From NCBI GenBank assembly GCA_934418055.1, contig CAKRWX010000001.1, positions 1 through 50,082 of the forward strand: a DNA stretch of 50,082 nt, read 5' to 3'. Each line of letters begins with the position of its first letter. The stretch's first letter is position 1. The notes under the pieces were generated by a model. That model worked only from the letters and a program-made list of their open reading frames with translations, ran no database searches and had not been told where the DNA came from. This document shows positions 34,477 through 43,828 of the stretch, in pieces. Source of the stretch: an uncultured Lachnospiraceae bacterium (GTDB lineage: Bacteria; Bacillota; Clostridia; Lachnospirales; Lachnospiraceae). The position numbers and the translations under genes were made by a program.

Positions 34477-34986
34477 TTAGCCTAAAATCTCGTCTACAGA
34501 TTTGCCACGAAGTTTTGCAACCTCTTCCGGAGTCTTCATCTGACATAAACCTTCCAGAGTAGCCAGAACAACGTTAGTCTTGTTGTTGGAACCTAAAGAT
34601 TTAGTACGGATATTCTTGATACCTGCCAGCTCTACAACTGCACGTGCAGGACCACCAGCGATGATACCGGTACCTTCTGGAGCTTTCTTCAGCAGTACGC
34701 TTGCGCTGCCGTACTGACCCAGGAAGTCATGTGGAATACTCTTATTCTCGTCTACTGGAATCTCTACCAGATTCTTGATAGCAGCCTCTTTTCCTTTGCG
34801 GATTGCTTCCGGAACCTCACCTGCTTTACCAAGGCCTGCACCTACGTGACCATTTCCATCACCTACTACTACTAAAGCAGAGAATCTCATGGTACGTCCA
34901 CCTTTTACAGTCTTAGACACACGCTTGATAGCAACTACTCTGTCATTTAATTCTAACTGACTTGCGTCAATGATTGTACGCTTCAT
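34477..34986 (-). CDS. rpsE: 30S ribosomal protein S5
   Basis: 169 residues: double-stranded RNA-binding-like N-domain with [27 protein letters not shown], and [20 protein letters not shown] in the C-domain. Part of the mRNA entry channel. It lies 18 bases after rplR. Confidence 0.98.
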   Translation of the reverse strand: MKRTIIDASQLELNDRVVAIKRVSKTVKGGRTMRFSALVVVGDGNGHVGAGLGKAGEVPEAIRKGKEAAIKNLVEIPVDENKSIPHDFLGQYGSASVLLKKAPEGTGIIAGGPARAVVELAGIKNIRTKSLGSNNKTNVVLATLEGLCQMKTPEEVAKLRGKSVDEILG

Positions 34987-35004
34987 GCTGTATTCTCCTC
35001 TCTA

Positions 35005-35373
35005 TTAGAATTTCAGACCAGCTTCACGAGCTGCGTCTGCAAGTGCCTGAATCTTGCCCTGATAAATGAATCCACCTCTATCAAAAACAACAGTTTCAAT
35101 GCCTTTTTCTAATGCTCTTTTTGCGATTAAAGTTCCAACGTATGCAGCAGCATCAACGGTGTTGGTGTGCTCCAGCTCTGCCTTTGCGGATTTCTCTGCT
35201 GTGGAAGCTGCAACTAAAGTATTGCCAACTGTATCGTCAATAATCTGAGCATACATATGATTATTACTTCTGAACACAGCCAGACGTGGTCTCTCTGCTG
35301 TACCGGCAAAACGATTACGTAATCTGTTGTGTTTCTTCACGCGCATTTCGCTTCTTGACTGTTTACTAACCAT
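35005..35373 (-). CDS. rplR: 50S ribosomal protein L18
   Basis: 122 residues: Arg/Lys-rich start ([35 protein letters not shown]) and end [26 protein letters not shown]. Binds 5S rRNA. Confidence 0.98.
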   Translation of the reverse strand: MVSKQSRSEMRVKKHNRLRNRFAGTAERPRLAVFRSNNHMYAQIIDDTVGNTLVAASTAEKSAKAELEHTNTVDAAAYVGTLIAKRALEKGIETVVFDRGGFIYQGKIQALADAAREAGLKF

Positions 35374-35390
35374 TTTTACACTCTCCTTAA

Positions 35391-35933
35391 TTATTTCTTA
35401 CCAGTCTTACCAACTTTACGTCTGATAACTTCATCAGCATACTTGATACCTTTGCCCTTGTAAGGCTCAGGTCTTCTCTTATCTCTGATCTCAGCTGCAT
35501 ATTGGCCAACTTTTTCTTTATCAATACCTTTAACGGTGATCTTGTTCTGTCCGTCTAAGACAGTCTCGATACCCTCTGGGTCTTCCATCTCAACTGGATG
35601 AGAATAACCAAGGTTCAGAGTTAACTTCTTGCCCTGTTTAGCTGCTCTGTAACCAACACCGTTGACTTCCAGAACTTTCTCATAACCATTGGTAACACCA
35701 ATGATCATGTTGTTGATCAGGGTTCTTGTTAAACCGTGTAAAGATTTCATTCTCTTTAAATCGTTTGGTCTGCTAACCACTACATGACCATCTTCTTCTT
35801 TAATGGTCAGCTCCTCTGGTAATACTCTCTCCAGAGTTCCCTTAGGACCTTTTACAGTCACTTTATTATTCTCTGCGATTGTTACAGTTACGCCTGCTGG
35901 AATCGCGATAGGCATTCTTCCGATACGTGACAT
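35391..35933 (-). CDS. rplF: 50S ribosomal protein L6
   Basis: 180 residues: [18 protein letters not shown], two similar L6 folds, and the end [25 protein letters not shown]. It supports the sarcin-ricin loop region, where EF-Tu and other GTPases dock. Confidence 0.98.
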   Translation of the reverse strand: MSRIGRMPIAIPAGVTVTIAENNKVTVKGPKGTLERVLPEELTIKEEDGHVVVSRPNDLKRMKSLHGLTRTLINNMIIGVTNGYEKVLEVNGVGYRAAKQGKKLTLNLGYSHPVEMEDPEGIETVLDGQNKITVKGIDKEKVGQYAAEIRDKRRPEPYKGKGIKYADEVIRRKVGKTGKK

Positions 35934-36006
35934 GCCATTTACCTCCTACTTAGATTTTCGGAAAGAACCATATTGTTCTTTCTGTTTTCAGTTGCTTTAT
36001 CGAATA

Positions 36007-36408
36007 TTACCAAACAAATGCAAGAACTTCTCCGCCTACACCTAACTGACGTGCTTCCTTATCGGTAACAACGCCCTGGTTTGTAGAAATAATAGCGGTT
36101 CCTAAGCCGCCCAGGACTCTTGGCATATCCTCTTTGTTTGCGTATACACGCAGACCAGGTTTGGAAATTCTCTTGATGCCAGTGATGATTCTTTCGTTTT
36201 TGTCAGCGCCGTATTTTAAGAAGATACGGATTGTCTGGAAAGCGCCATCTTCAACTAAATCATATTTTTTAATGTAGCCTTCTTTAACAAGGATATCAGC
36301 GATAGCTAATTTCATCTTGGATGAAGGTACGTCTACAGTATCATGCTTTGCAGTGTTTGCGTTACGGATTCTTGTAAGCATATCTGCGATTGGATCGCTC
36401 ATTGTCAT
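36007..36408 (-). CDS. rpsH: 30S ribosomal protein S8
   Basis: 133 residues: [33 protein letters not shown] ... [28 protein letters not shown] second ATG two codons in is the alternative start. It is the classical feedback regulator of the spc operon. Confidence 0.98.
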   Translation of the reverse strand: MTMSDPIADMLTRIRNANTAKHDTVDVPSSKMKLAIADILVKEGYIKKYDLVEDGAFQTIRIFLKYGADKNERIITGIKRISKPGLRVYANKEDMPRVLGGLGTAIISTNQGVVTDKEARQLGVGGEVLAFVW

Positions 36409-36550
36409 GATGAATGTTCCTCCTATAAAATGTTGGTTGGTTTCCTTTGTCTGGACCTCCCTTCAAAGCATCAGCTTCGAAAGGGGCTTAAGCAGTGCAG
36501 GGCCCGGATCTTTTCAGATCCCAGCAGCCTCGCACCAAAATGCCTTCAGC
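36409..36550 (-). other. Structured rpsZ-rpsH spacer
   Basis: A 142-base gap without a gene. On the minus strand it holds a GNRA-capped hairpin GGATCT-GAAA-AGATCC (36521-36506) and further complementary runs (CCCCTTTCGAAG / CTTTGAAGGG, about 36470-36490). AGGAGG serves rpsH. It may be a site of S8-type feedback, but no known target fold is recognised. Confidence 0.5.
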
Positions 36551-36736
36551 CTACCAGCTTGCTTTCTTAACACCAGGGATCTCGCCCTTGTATGCTAATT
36601 CGCGGAAGCAAATACGGCAGATACCGTATTTTCTTAAATATGCATGTGGACGGCCGCAGATTCTGCAACGGTTATACTCTCTGGTAGAGAATTTAGCCGG
36701 ACGCTGCTGCTTAATCTTCATTGAAGTCTTAGCCAT
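36551..36736 (-). CDS. rpsZ: 30S ribosomal protein S14, zinc (type Z)
   Basis: A 61-residue zinc-binding S14 with C24-x2-C27 and C40-x2-C43 (CRICGRPH ... CRICFREL). No zinc-free S14 is present in this window. It follows rplE by 16 bases. Confidence 0.98.
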   Translation of the reverse strand: MAKTSMKIKQQRPAKFSTREYNRCRICGRPHAYLRKYGICRICFRELAYKGEIPGVKKASW

Positions 36737-36752
36737 GGAATTCTCCTCCTAA

Positions 36753-37292
36753 TTATTTCTGAAATGGCATATTGAATAATGTCAAAAGTTCACGAGCTTC
36801 TTCGTCAGTCTTGGCAGTAGTTACGAAAATGATATCCATACCTCTTACCTTGTCAACTTTATCGTACTCAATCTCAGGGAAGATTAACTGCTCTTTGATA
36901 CCCAGAGCATAGTTTCCTCTGCCGTCAAATGCGTTTGGATTTACACCACGGAAGTCACGTACACGTGGTAATGCAAGGTTGATCAGACGATCAGCGAACT
37001 CATACATCTTCTCGCCTCTTAAGGTTACCTTACATCCGATTGGCATGTTCTCACGGATCTTGAAGTTAGCTACGGATTTTTTAGCCTTAGTTGTTACGAC
37101 TTTCTGACCAGCGATGATCTCTAAGTCTCTAACTGCGGAATCCAGCACTTTTGCGTTGTCTTTTGCTTCGCCAACGCCCATGTTGATTACGATCTTGTCT
37201 AACTTCGGAACTTCCATGATATTCTTATAACCGAACTTTTTGATCATAGCTTCTACGATCTCGTTCTGGTACATCTCTTTTAATCTAGCCAC
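36753..37292 (-). CDS. rplE: 50S ribosomal protein L5
   Basis: 179 residues: [63 protein letters not shown], and the end LLTLFNMPF. Binds 5S rRNA and P-site tRNA. Confidence 0.98.
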   Translation of the reverse strand: MARLKEMYQNEIVEAMIKKFGYKNIMEVPKLDKIVINMGVGEAKDNAKVLDSAVRDLEIIAGQKVVTTKAKKSVANFKIRENMPIGCKVTLRGEKMYEFADRLINLALPRVRDFRGVNPNAFDGRGNYALGIKEQLIFPEIEYDKVDKVRGMDIIFVTTAKTDEEARELLTLFNMPFQK

Positions 37293-37316
37293 TGTCTATT
37301 TCCTCCTTTCCTGTAA

Positions 37317-37616
37317 TTAATCGATCACTTTGCCAGTTGCTTTAGCAACACGAACCTTCTTGCCGTCTTTTACTTCAAAGCCAACTTTGGTTGCCTTGCC
37401 ATCTACAACTAACATAACGTTGGAAATGTCCATTGCTGCTTCCTGATTGATGATACCGCCGTTTGGATTAGCTGCGTTTGGTTTTGCATGCTTTGTAATC
37501 ATGTTGCAGCCCTCAACCAGAACTTTGCCGTCCTTAACGCTAAGAACTTTACCGGTCTTATCTTTATCTTTTCCTGCAATAACCTTTACAAGGTCATCTT
37601 TTCTAATTTTATGCAC
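37317..37616 (-). CDS. rplX: 50S ribosomal protein L24 (GTG start)
   Basis: 99 residues, KOW-type: HKIRKDDLVKVIAGKDKDKTGKVL ... VEGCNMITKHAKPN. Two in-frame GTG codons compete (37625 and 37616). I choose 37616 because AGGGAGGTG lies six bases upstream of it and overlaps the other. Early assembly protein. Confidence 0.95.
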   Translation of the reverse strand: MHKIRKDDLVKVIAGKDKDKTGKVLSVKDGKVLVEGCNMITKHAKPNAANPNGGIINQEAAMDISNVMLVVDGKATKVGFEVKDGKKVRVAKATGKVID

Positions 37617-37629
37617 AGCCTGCACCTCC

Positions 37630-37998
37630 CTACAGTACTTCTGGAGCCAGAGAAACGATCTTCATGAACTGTTTCTCTCTTAACTCTCTTGCAACTGGTC
37701 CAAAGATACGAGTTCCTTTTGGAGTCTTGTCATCTTTGATAATTACTGCTGCGTTCTCATCGAACTTGATATAGGAACCGTCTTTACGGCGTGCGCCCTT
37801 AACGGAACGTACGACAACGGCCTTAACAACGTCGCCTTTCTTTACAACGCCGCCTGGTGTTGCATCTTTAACGCTGGCAACGATAATATCACCAATATTC
37901 GCATATCTTCTTGTAGATCCACCCATAACACGGATGCAAAGTAACTCTTTTGCACCAGTATTATCAGCAACCTTCAGTCTGGTTTCCTGCTGAATCAT
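37630..37998 (-). CDS. rplN: 50S ribosomal protein L14
   Basis: 122 residues: [27 protein letters not shown] ... [26 protein letters not shown], exact family length. It contributes to bridge B8 and the factor-binding side. Confidence 0.98.
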   Translation of the reverse strand: MIQQETRLKVADNTGAKELLCIRVMGGSTRRYANIGDIIVASVKDATPGGVVKKGDVVKAVVVRSVKGARRKDGSYIKFDENAAVIIKDDKTPKGTRIFGPVARELREKQFMKIVSLAPEVL

Positions 37999-38026
37999 GC
38001 CTGATACTCCTTCCTTTCGAGCTTAA

Positions 38027-38281
38027 TTATTTCGCCTTCTCTACGATCTCAACAAGTCTCCATCTCTTATCTTTAGATAAAGGTCTTGTCTCCATAACTT
38101 TTACGGTATCTCCGATTGCACACTCATTGTTCTCATCATGCGCTTTCAGCTTATAAGTTCTCTTTACGATCTTGCCGTATAAAGGATGTTTTACGTGGTC
38201 TTCGATTGCAACAACGATGGTCTTGTCCATCTTGTTACTTACGACTTTTCCGGTACGTGTTTTTCTTAAATTTCTTTCCAC
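38027..38281 (-). CDS. rpsQ: 30S ribosomal protein S17
   Basis: 84 residues, OB fold: [24 protein letters not shown] ... [27 protein letters not shown] precedes the ATG. Confidence 0.98.
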   Translation of the reverse strand: MERNLRKTRTGKVVSNKMDKTIVVAIEDHVKHPLYGKIVKRTYKLKAHDENNECAIGDTVKVMETRPLSKDKRWRLVEIVEKAK

Positions 38282-38300
38282 GACTTTCTTCTCCTTTCGA

Positions 38301-38507
38301 TTATGCTAATTTAGATTTCTCTGTAATAACAGTCTGAATCCGCGCAATGTTCTTACGAACTTCCTTGATTCTGCTGGTGTTGTCCAGCTGATTGGTTGCG
38401 TTCTGGAATCTTAAGTTGAACAGTTCTTTCTTTGCTGCTACTAACTCTTCATTCAGCTCAGCAGCTGTCTTTGCTTTTAAATCCTCAACGTACTTATTAG
38501 TTTTCAC
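38301..38507 (-). CDS. rpmC: 50S ribosomal protein L29 (GTG start)
   Basis: 68 residues: [40 protein letters not shown]. Start GTG at 38507 is preferred to the GTG at 38516 because GGCGGTGA then lies at ribosome-site distance and homologues start MKTNKxVEDL. The start overlaps the end of rplP by 11 bases. It sits at the exit tunnel. Confidence 0.94.
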   Translation of the reverse strand: MKTNKYVEDLKAKTAAELNEELVAAKKELFNLRFQNATNQLDNTSRIKEVRKNIARIQTVITEKSKLA

Positions 38508-38934
38508 TGTTATCACCGCCTTCTAAATCTGCCTTAGCAGCAATCTTACATTTACATGGTAACTTGTGCATAGCAAGACGTAAAGCTTCGCGAGCAGTCT
38601 CCTCTGGAACACCTGCGATCTCGAACAGGACACGGCCTGGTTTTACAACTGCTACCCAGTACTCTAAAGATCCTTTACCGGAACCCATACGGGTCTCAGC
38701 TGGCTTTGCAGTAACTGGTTTATCTGGGAAAATTTTGATCCAAACTTTACCACCACGTTTGATATAACGGGTCATAGCAACACGGGCTGCTTCAATCTGG
38801 TTGGATTTGATCCAACATGGCTCTGTAGCGACTAAACCGTACTCACCGTTAGAAATAGTATTGCCTCTCATAGCTTTACCAGCCATGGTTCCACGGAACT
38901 GTTTACGACGCTTAACTCTCTTAGGCATTAACAT
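38497..38934 (-). CDS. rplP: 50S ribosomal protein L16
   Basis: 145 residues: [25 protein letters not shown] ... [31 protein letters not shown] 38934 overlaps the rpsC stop (ATTAAT arrangement on the plus strand); the ATG at 38928 is an alternative. It aids A-site tRNA placement. Confidence 0.97.
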   Translation of the reverse strand: MLMPKRVKRRKQFRGTMAGKAMRGNTISNGEYGLVATEPCWIKSNQIEAARVAMTRYIKRGGKVWIKIFPDKPVTAKPAETRMGSGKGSLEYWVAVVKPGRVLFEIAGVPEETAREALRLAMHKLPCKCKIAAKADLEGGDNSEN

Positions 38935-39590
38935 TATTTATCGCTCCCTTCCTTGTTTCCTCTTGTAGGAAGTACTTCGCCTTTGTAGATCCAAACTTTA
39001 ACGCCAACTTTGCCGTAAGTAGTATCTGCCTCAGCGAAACCATAGTCAATATCTGCTCTTAATGTCTGTAACGGGATTGTACCCTCGCTGTAGAACTCGG
39101 TACGAGCCATATCAGCACCACCCAGACGACCAGAACAGGAAGTCTTGATACCTTTTACGCCAGCCTTCATGGAACGTCCCATAGTGGACTTCATAGCACG
39201 ACGGAAAGATACACGGTTCTCCAGCTGCTGTGCGATGTTCTCAGCTACTAACTGAGCGTCACGCTCTGGTCTCTTAACTTCTTTGATATCTACGAAAAGC
39301 TTCTTGTCAGTCAGTTTCTGAACTTCAGCTTTTAATTTCTCGATCTCTGCGCCACCTTTACCAATTACAACGCCTGGTTTAGCAGTGTAGATGATAACTT
39401 TAACTCTGTCAGATGCTCTCTCGATCTCGATCTTGGAAACACCGGAGTTGTACAGTTTCTTTTTCAGGAATTTACGGATCTTGTGATCTTCTACTAAGTT
39501 GTCTGCAAAATCAGCCTCTGCATACCACTTGGAATTCCAGTCTTTAATAACACCGACTCTAATGCCGTGTGGATTAACTTTCTGTCCCAT
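38934..39590 (-). CDS. rpsC: 30S ribosomal protein S3
   Basis: 218 residues: [24 protein letters not shown], a KH domain with [15 protein letters not shown], and [23 protein letters not shown]. mRNA entry helicase component. Confidence 0.98.
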   Translation of the reverse strand: MGQKVNPHGIRVGVIKDWNSKWYAEADFADNLVEDHKIRKFLKKKLYNSGVSKIEIERASDRVKVIIYTAKPGVVIGKGGAEIEKLKAEVQKLTDKKLFVDIKEVKRPERDAQLVAENIAQQLENRVSFRRAMKSTMGRSMKAGVKGIKTSCSGRLGGADMARTEFYSEGTIPLQTLRADIDYGFAEADTTYGKVGVKVWIYKGEVLPTRGNKEGSDK

Positions 39591-39599
39591 ATTTGCCTC

Positions 39600-39986
39600 C
39601 TATCTCTCATTCAGCACGATTGTGATGTGGCTCATTCTCTTCTCGATTCTGTAAGCTCTACCCTGTGCTCTCGGTTTTACTCTCTTCATTGTCGGTCCCT
39701 TGTTAGCAAAGCACTCCTCAACGAACAGGTTCTCTCTGCTCATGTTGTTGTTGTTCTCTGCGTTCGCAATAGCGGACTCCAGTAATTTTTTGATCAATGT
39801 AGAAGCATATCTAGGATTGTAAGTTACAATACCAAGTGCAGTCTGTACGTCTTTGCCTCTGATGGCATCTAATACGAAACATGCTTTCTGAACAGACACT
39901 CTTGCGTAAGACAGCTTAGCAGATGGTCTGGTATCTTTCTGAGCATTTCTTTCTCTCTTAATTTGACTTCTATGTCCTGTAGCCAT
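39600..39986 (-). CDS. rplV: 50S ribosomal protein L22
   Basis: 128 residues: core KLSYARVSVQKACFVLDAIRGKDVQTAL and the tunnel-lining hairpin PTMKRVKPRAQGRAYRIEKRMSHITIVL. A basic N-terminal extension of about 20 residues precedes the core. Confidence 0.98.
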   Translation of the reverse strand: MATGHRSQIKRERNAQKDTRPSAKLSYARVSVQKACFVLDAIRGKDVQTALGIVTYNPRYASTLIKKLLESAIANAENNNNMSRENLFVEECFANKGPTMKRVKPRAQGRAYRIEKRMSHITIVLNER

Positions 39987-40015
39987 TAGAAAAACCTCCT
40001 TTCAAATTCTGACGA

Positions 40016-40294
40016 TTAACGTTTGGATTTCTTTTCGTCCTTACCATGACCTCTGTAGGTTCTGGTTGCTACGAACTCACCAAGCTTATGTCCAACCATA
40101 TCCTCGGTAACATATACCGGAACATGCTTTCTTCCGTCATGAACTGCGATTGTATGTCCAACCATCTGTGGGAAGATTGTAGAACGACGGGACCAGGTCT
40201 TGATAACCTGTTTCTGTCCAGCTGCGTTCATAGCATCTACTTTTTTCAGTAAATGCGCATCTGCAAATGGTCCTTTTTTAAGTGAACGTGCCAT
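40016..40294 (-). CDS. rpsS: 30S ribosomal protein S19
   Basis: 92 residues: [23 protein letters not shown] ... [47 protein letters not shown] precedes the ATG. Partner of S13 at the head. Confidence 0.98.
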   Translation of the reverse strand: MARSLKKGPFADAHLLKKVDAMNAAGQKQVIKTWSRRSTIFPQMVGHTIAVHDGRKHVPVYVTEDMVGHKLGEFVATRTYRGHGKDEKKSKR

Positions 40295-40313
40295 ATGGTT
40301 TATCCTCCTTCAA

Positions 40314-41159
40314 TTATTTAATGGTCTTACCATCACGTCTTCTTACGATTAACTTGTTAGACTGTTTGTTTTTCTTTCTGGTCTTCAGACCCAGAGCAGG
40401 TTTGCCCCAAGGTGTGCATGGACCTGGACGGCCAATACCAGTCTTTCCTTCACCACCACCGTGTGGATGGTCATTCGGGTTCATTACAGAACCACGTACC
40501 GTAGGACGGATGCCCATATGACGTTTTCTACCAGCTTTACCAAGGTTGATCAGGTTGTGATCGCCGTTGCCTACTACACCGATGGTTGCGCGGCATACGA
40601 TCGGAACCATTCTCATCTCGCCAGAAGGAAGTCTTAATGTTGCATATTTACCTTCTTTAGCCATTAACTGAGCAGAGTTACCAGCAGAACGAACTAACTG
40701 TCCGCCTTTTCCTGGATACAGCTCAATGTTGTGAATCTGAGCACCAACCGGGATCTCGCTTAATGGTAAGCAGTTACCGATCTTAGCCTCAGCCTGTGCA
40801 CCACTCATAACTTTCATGCCGTCTTTCAGACCTGCAGGTGCCAGGATATATGCTTTCTCGCCGTCTGCATAGCAGATCAGTGCGATGTTTGCTGTTCTGT
40901 TTGGATCGTACTCAATACCGATTACGGTTGCTGGAATACCATCTTTACCGTTTCTCTTGAAATCTACGATTCTATATTTTCTTCTGTTTCCACCACCACG
41001 GTGTCTTACAGTAATTTTACCCTGATTGTTACGACCAGCGTTTTTCTTTAAAGAAACTACTAAGGATTTCTCTGGAGTAGTCTTTGTGATCTCGCTGAAG
41101 TCGGAGCCAGACATATTTCTTCTGGAAGGTGTATATGGGTTATATGTTTTAATTCCCAT
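40314..41159 (-). CDS. rplB: 50S ribosomal protein L2
   Basis: 281 residues: [25 protein letters not shown] and the C-terminal loop [21 protein letters not shown] with the conserved His near the peptidyl-transferase center. The spacer to rplW (113 bases) has a 14-base perfect palindrome at its right end (41262-41275). Confidence 0.98.
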   Translation of the reverse strand: MGIKTYNPYTPSRRNMSGSDFSEITKTTPEKSLVVSLKKNAGRNNQGKITVRHRGGGNRRKYRIVDFKRNGKDGIPATVIGIEYDPNRTANIALICYADGEKAYILAPAGLKDGMKVMSGAQAEAKIGNCLPLSEIPVGAQIHNIELYPGKGGQLVRSAGNSAQLMAKEGKYATLRLPSGEMRMVPIVCRATIGVVGNGDHNLINLGKAGRKRHMGIRPTVRGSVMNPNDHPHGGGEGKTGIGRPGPCTPWGKPALGLKTRKKNKQSNKLIVRRRDGKTIK

Positions 41160-41272
41160 GATCTTAACTCCTTTCGATTAGCGCGGAGCTGCAACGCATC
41201 CGCGTGTTTCTTCATCACGGCACAGTATATTTTTGTCACTGTTGACCGTATAGTTTCATGTTAGGCTGCAGC

Positions 41273-41572
41273 CTACAGACCTGCAAATACCTCGATCTCT
41301 TTGCTGTCCTCAGTTAACTGAACAATTGCTTTTTTGGTCTTTGCTGTCTTACCAACAGTCATACCACGTCTCTTGCTCTTACCATCTAAGTTCATGGTGT
41401 TAACTTTCTCTACTTTTGTTCCTGGGAACATTTTCTCAACTGCTTCTTTGATCTGGCTCTTGTTAGCCTCGGTGTGTACCAGGAATGTATATTTCTTATC
41501 ACTCATAGCATTCATGCTCTTCTCAGTGATAACAGGTTTCTGAATTACGTCGTAATACTGAATGTTAGCCAT
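41273..41572 (-). CDS. rplW: 50S ribosomal protein L23
   Basis: 99 residues: [45 protein letters not shown]. Docking site for SRP and trigger factor at the exit tunnel. The start overlaps the rplD stop by one base. Confidence 0.98.
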   Translation of the reverse strand: MANIQYYDVIQKPVITEKSMNAMSDKKYTFLVHTEANKSQIKEAVEKMFPGTKVEKVNTMNLDGKSKRRGMTVGKTAKTKKAIVQLTEDSKEIEVFAGL

Positions 41573-42192
41573 TATGCGTACACCTCCTCGATACTTGCAA
41601 CAGCTGCCTTAGTAGCTACTACTGTGTTGTACTTTAAGATGTCGTATACATTGATTGTATTAACACGTGCAGTCTTAACAGTTGGGATGTTCTTAGCGGA
41701 GATAGCTGCGTTTGTGCTCTCCTCGTCTAATACTACCAGAGCCTTGGATACTTTCAGGTTATCCATAACTGCCTTAAAGTTCTTTGTCTTGATCTCGTCG
41801 AAGCTTAAGCTGTCAACAACGATGAACTTGTTCTCGTTTACTCTGCTAGTTAATGCAGACTTCAGAGCAGCTCTCTTCTCTTTCTTGTTCAGTCTGATTG
41901 TATAATCTCTTGGTGTTGGAGCGAATACCATTCCGCCGCCAGTCCACTGTGGAGCTCTTGTTGAACCCTGTCTTGCATGACCAGTTCCTTTCTGTCTCCA
42001 TGGCTTTCTACCACCACCGGATACCTCAGAACGGGTTTTTGCTTTCTGAGTACCCTGACGATTGTTTGCTAACTGAGCAACAACTGCCATGTGTACCAGA
42101 TGCTCATTTACCTCTACGCCGAACACTGCATCGTTCAGCTCTAAAGTATCGATTTCTTTACCTTCCTTATTGTAAACAGATACGTTTGCCAT
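41572..42192 (-). CDS. rplD: 50S ribosomal protein L4
   Basis: 206 residues: [19 protein letters not shown] and the tunnel loop [35 protein letters not shown]. In many bacteria L4 represses its own operon through the S10 leader. Confidence 0.98.
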   Translation of the reverse strand: MANVSVYNKEGKEIDTLELNDAVFGVEVNEHLVHMAVVAQLANNRQGTQKAKTRSEVSGGGRKPWRQKGTGHARQGSTRAPQWTGGGMVFAPTPRDYTIRLNKKEKRAALKSALTSRVNENKFIVVDSLSFDEIKTKNFKAVMDNLKVSKALVVLDEESTNAAISAKNIPTVKTARVNTINVYDILKYNTVVATKAAVASIEEVYA

Positions 42193-42221
42193 CTGTGTAT
42201 TCCTCCTTTCCTATAAAAGCA

Positions 42222-42857
42222 TTATCTAGCTGCTTTTACTGTTTCTTTCAGTGTTACTAATGCTTTCTTTGGTCCTGGAACAGCACCTTTAACCAGGATC
42301 AGGTTGTTCTCAGCATCGATACGAACAACTTCCAGGTTCTGGATGGTGATGCGCTTGCTGCCCATATGTCCTGGCATTCCTTTTCCTTTGAATACCTTGC
42401 TTGGGTCAGAACATGCACCGTTGGAACCCTGATGACGATGGAACTTGGAACCATGAGCCATAGGTCCTCTGGACTGTCCGTGTCTCTTAATAGCACCCTG
42501 GAAACCTTTACCTTTGGAGATTGCGGTTGCATCAATCTTATCGCCTGCTGCGAAGATGTCTGCTTTGATTTCATCTTTTACAGAATACTCTTCTGCATTC
42601 TCGAATCTGAACTCGCGAACGAATCTCTTGTAAGAAACGCCTGCTTTGTCAAAGTGACCTTTTACTGGTTTGCTGACTAATTTTTCTCTCTTGTCAACAA
42701 AACCAACCTGTACTGCTTTGTATCCGTCATTCTCAACTGTCTTAACCTGTGTAACTACACATGGGCCAGCCTGAAGAACGGTTACTGGAGTTAAAACTCC
42801 CTCGTCGTTGAAGATCTGAGTCATTCCGACTTTTGTAGCTAAAATCGCTTTCTTCAT
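42222..42857 (-). CDS. rplC: 50S ribosomal protein L3
   Basis: 211 residues: [31 protein letters not shown] and the central extension [52 protein letters not shown] at 8 bases. Confidence 0.98.
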   Translation of the reverse strand: MKKAILATKVGMTQIFNDEGVLTPVTVLQAGPCVVTQVKTVENDGYKAVQVGFVDKREKLVSKPVKGHFDKAGVSYKRFVREFRFENAEEYSVKDEIKADIFAAGDKIDATAISKGKGFQGAIKRHGQSRGPMAHGSKFHRHQGSNGACSDPSKVFKGKGMPGHMGSKRITIQNLEVVRIDAENNLILVKGAVPGPKKALVTLKETVKAAR

Positions 42858-43064
42858 TACTTTTACCTCCTGTTTGTAATCTACAGCGGAACGCTTTCGC
42901 GTTCATCCTAGAACAGGTATATAAGTGGAACACTATGACTCCGTTGCCGGAGATGTTGATTCCTTTTTAGGAAAAAGTGTTGCTTCTATATTAACCCTTC
43001 TGGATTTCAAACTTCATGAACCTTTTGGTTCTGACTGCTGTCGCAGCCCTCATCACATTTCAGC
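42858..43064 (-). other. Structured rpsJ-rplC spacer with serial hairpins
   Basis: A 207-base gap without a gene. On the minus strand it contains, in order, CTGC-GACA-GCAG (43046-43035), GAACC-AAAA-GGTTC (43031-43018), CTCCG-GCAA-CGGAG (42952-42939) and GAACGC-GAAA-GCGTTC (42904-42889). Each has a 4-base loop; the last two are GNRA tetraloops. There is no T-run and no promoter of good match. An RNA-level regulatory or processing role is inferred. Confidence 0.6.
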
Positions 43065-43382
43065 TTATTTGTTTTTCATCTTGATGTCGATGAATACGCC
43101 TGCTGGCATCTCCAGTCTGGACAGAGCATCTACTGTCTTGTTGTTTGGAGTAGTGATATCGATCAGTCTCTTGTGAGTTCTCTGCTCGAACTGCTCTCTG
43201 GAATCTTTGTACTTGTGAACAGCTCTTAAGATAGTAACTACCTCTTTCTTAGTTGGTAACGGCACTGGTCCGCTCACCTGTGATCCTGTCTTTTTTACAG
43301 TTTCAATAATTTTTGCAGCAGACTGATCAACTAACTGATGATCGTAAGCTTTCAGTGTGATTCTCATTACTTGACTTGCCAT
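43065..43382 (-). CDS. rpsJ: 30S ribosomal protein S10
   Basis: 105 residues: [31 protein letters not shown] ... [21 protein letters not shown]. The start at 43382 is set by AGGAGG 10 bases upstream; the longer in-frame reading lies inside the leader RNA. First gene of the S10 operon. S10 also works in antitermination as NusE. Confidence 0.98.
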   Translation of the reverse strand: MASQVMRITLKAYDHQLVDQSAAKIIETVKKTGSQVSGPVPLPTKKEVVTILRAVHKYKDSREQFEQRTHKRLIDITTPNNKTVDALSRLEMPAGVFIDIKMKNK

Positions 43383-43424
43383 AAAAAAAGTCGCCTCCTT
43401 TTCGCACTTATTAAAAATGAAGTA

Positions 43425-43530
43425 CGACAAGCGGTGACTGTACACGTTTCCGGGTGTGTCGTGAACCTCAAGGCACACCATTTCTACACTATTATGCTTG
43501 CAGAATATCTGTTTGTACAGTGACTTGTCG
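43425..43530 (-). promoter_or_regulatory. S10-operon leader, long hairpin
   Basis: On the minus strand, CGACAAG-x2-ACTGTACA (43530-43514) pairs with TGTACAGT-x5-CTTGTCG (43444-43425), enclosing an inner hairpin GGTGTG ... CACACC (about 43462-43490). It lies between the promoter and rpsJ, where S10 leaders that bind L4 are known in other bacteria. I infer the same role from position; the sequence does not let me name a family. The rest of the gene-free stretch 43383-43828 holds the promoter, AT-rich DNA and a terminator. Confidence 0.65.
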
Positions 43531-43620
43531 CCAGTTTCCTAACTTGACATTCGCTCCACGGAAAACCTGTCATTTCGACAGCAACCTCGCGCTTCAACGC
43601 TATCATGCCACAGCCTCATT

Positions 43621-43649
43621 AATATATCATAGATTCAAATAAAATGCAA
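43621..43649 (-). promoter_or_regulatory. S10-spc operon promoter
   Basis: On the minus strand, TTGCAT (43649-43644), 17 bases, and TATATT (43626-43621). It is the only good promoter upstream of rpsJ, about 240 bases away. Confidence 0.82.
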
Positions 43650-43771
43650 GCACTTTTTTATATTTTTTGCGTTTTGTTTTGAGTCTGTTTCTTCTATATA
43701 AAGTATCCTACTCACAGGGTTCTACGCCGACGGCAGGTCGCGCAAACGACATATTTCTATTATATAAACAT

Positions 43772-43801
43772 AGCCGGATTCCCAACTGGAAATCCGGCTG
43801 C
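43772..43801 (-). terminator. Hairpin after the third cell-wall-binding gene
   Basis: AGCCGGATT (43772-43780) is an inverted match of AATCCGGCT (43791-43799), with an inner CCC/GG extension. The following minus-strand sequence is only moderately T-rich (ATGTTTATATAA), so termination strength is uncertain. Confidence 0.6.
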
Positions 43802-43828
43802 TGTTCTGTTTCTTCCTATTATAATAGA

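Noticed and set aside
43383..43481. N-terminal extension of S10
   Set aside because: It lies within the structured leader and lacks a ribosome site; AGGAGG marks the ATG at 43382.
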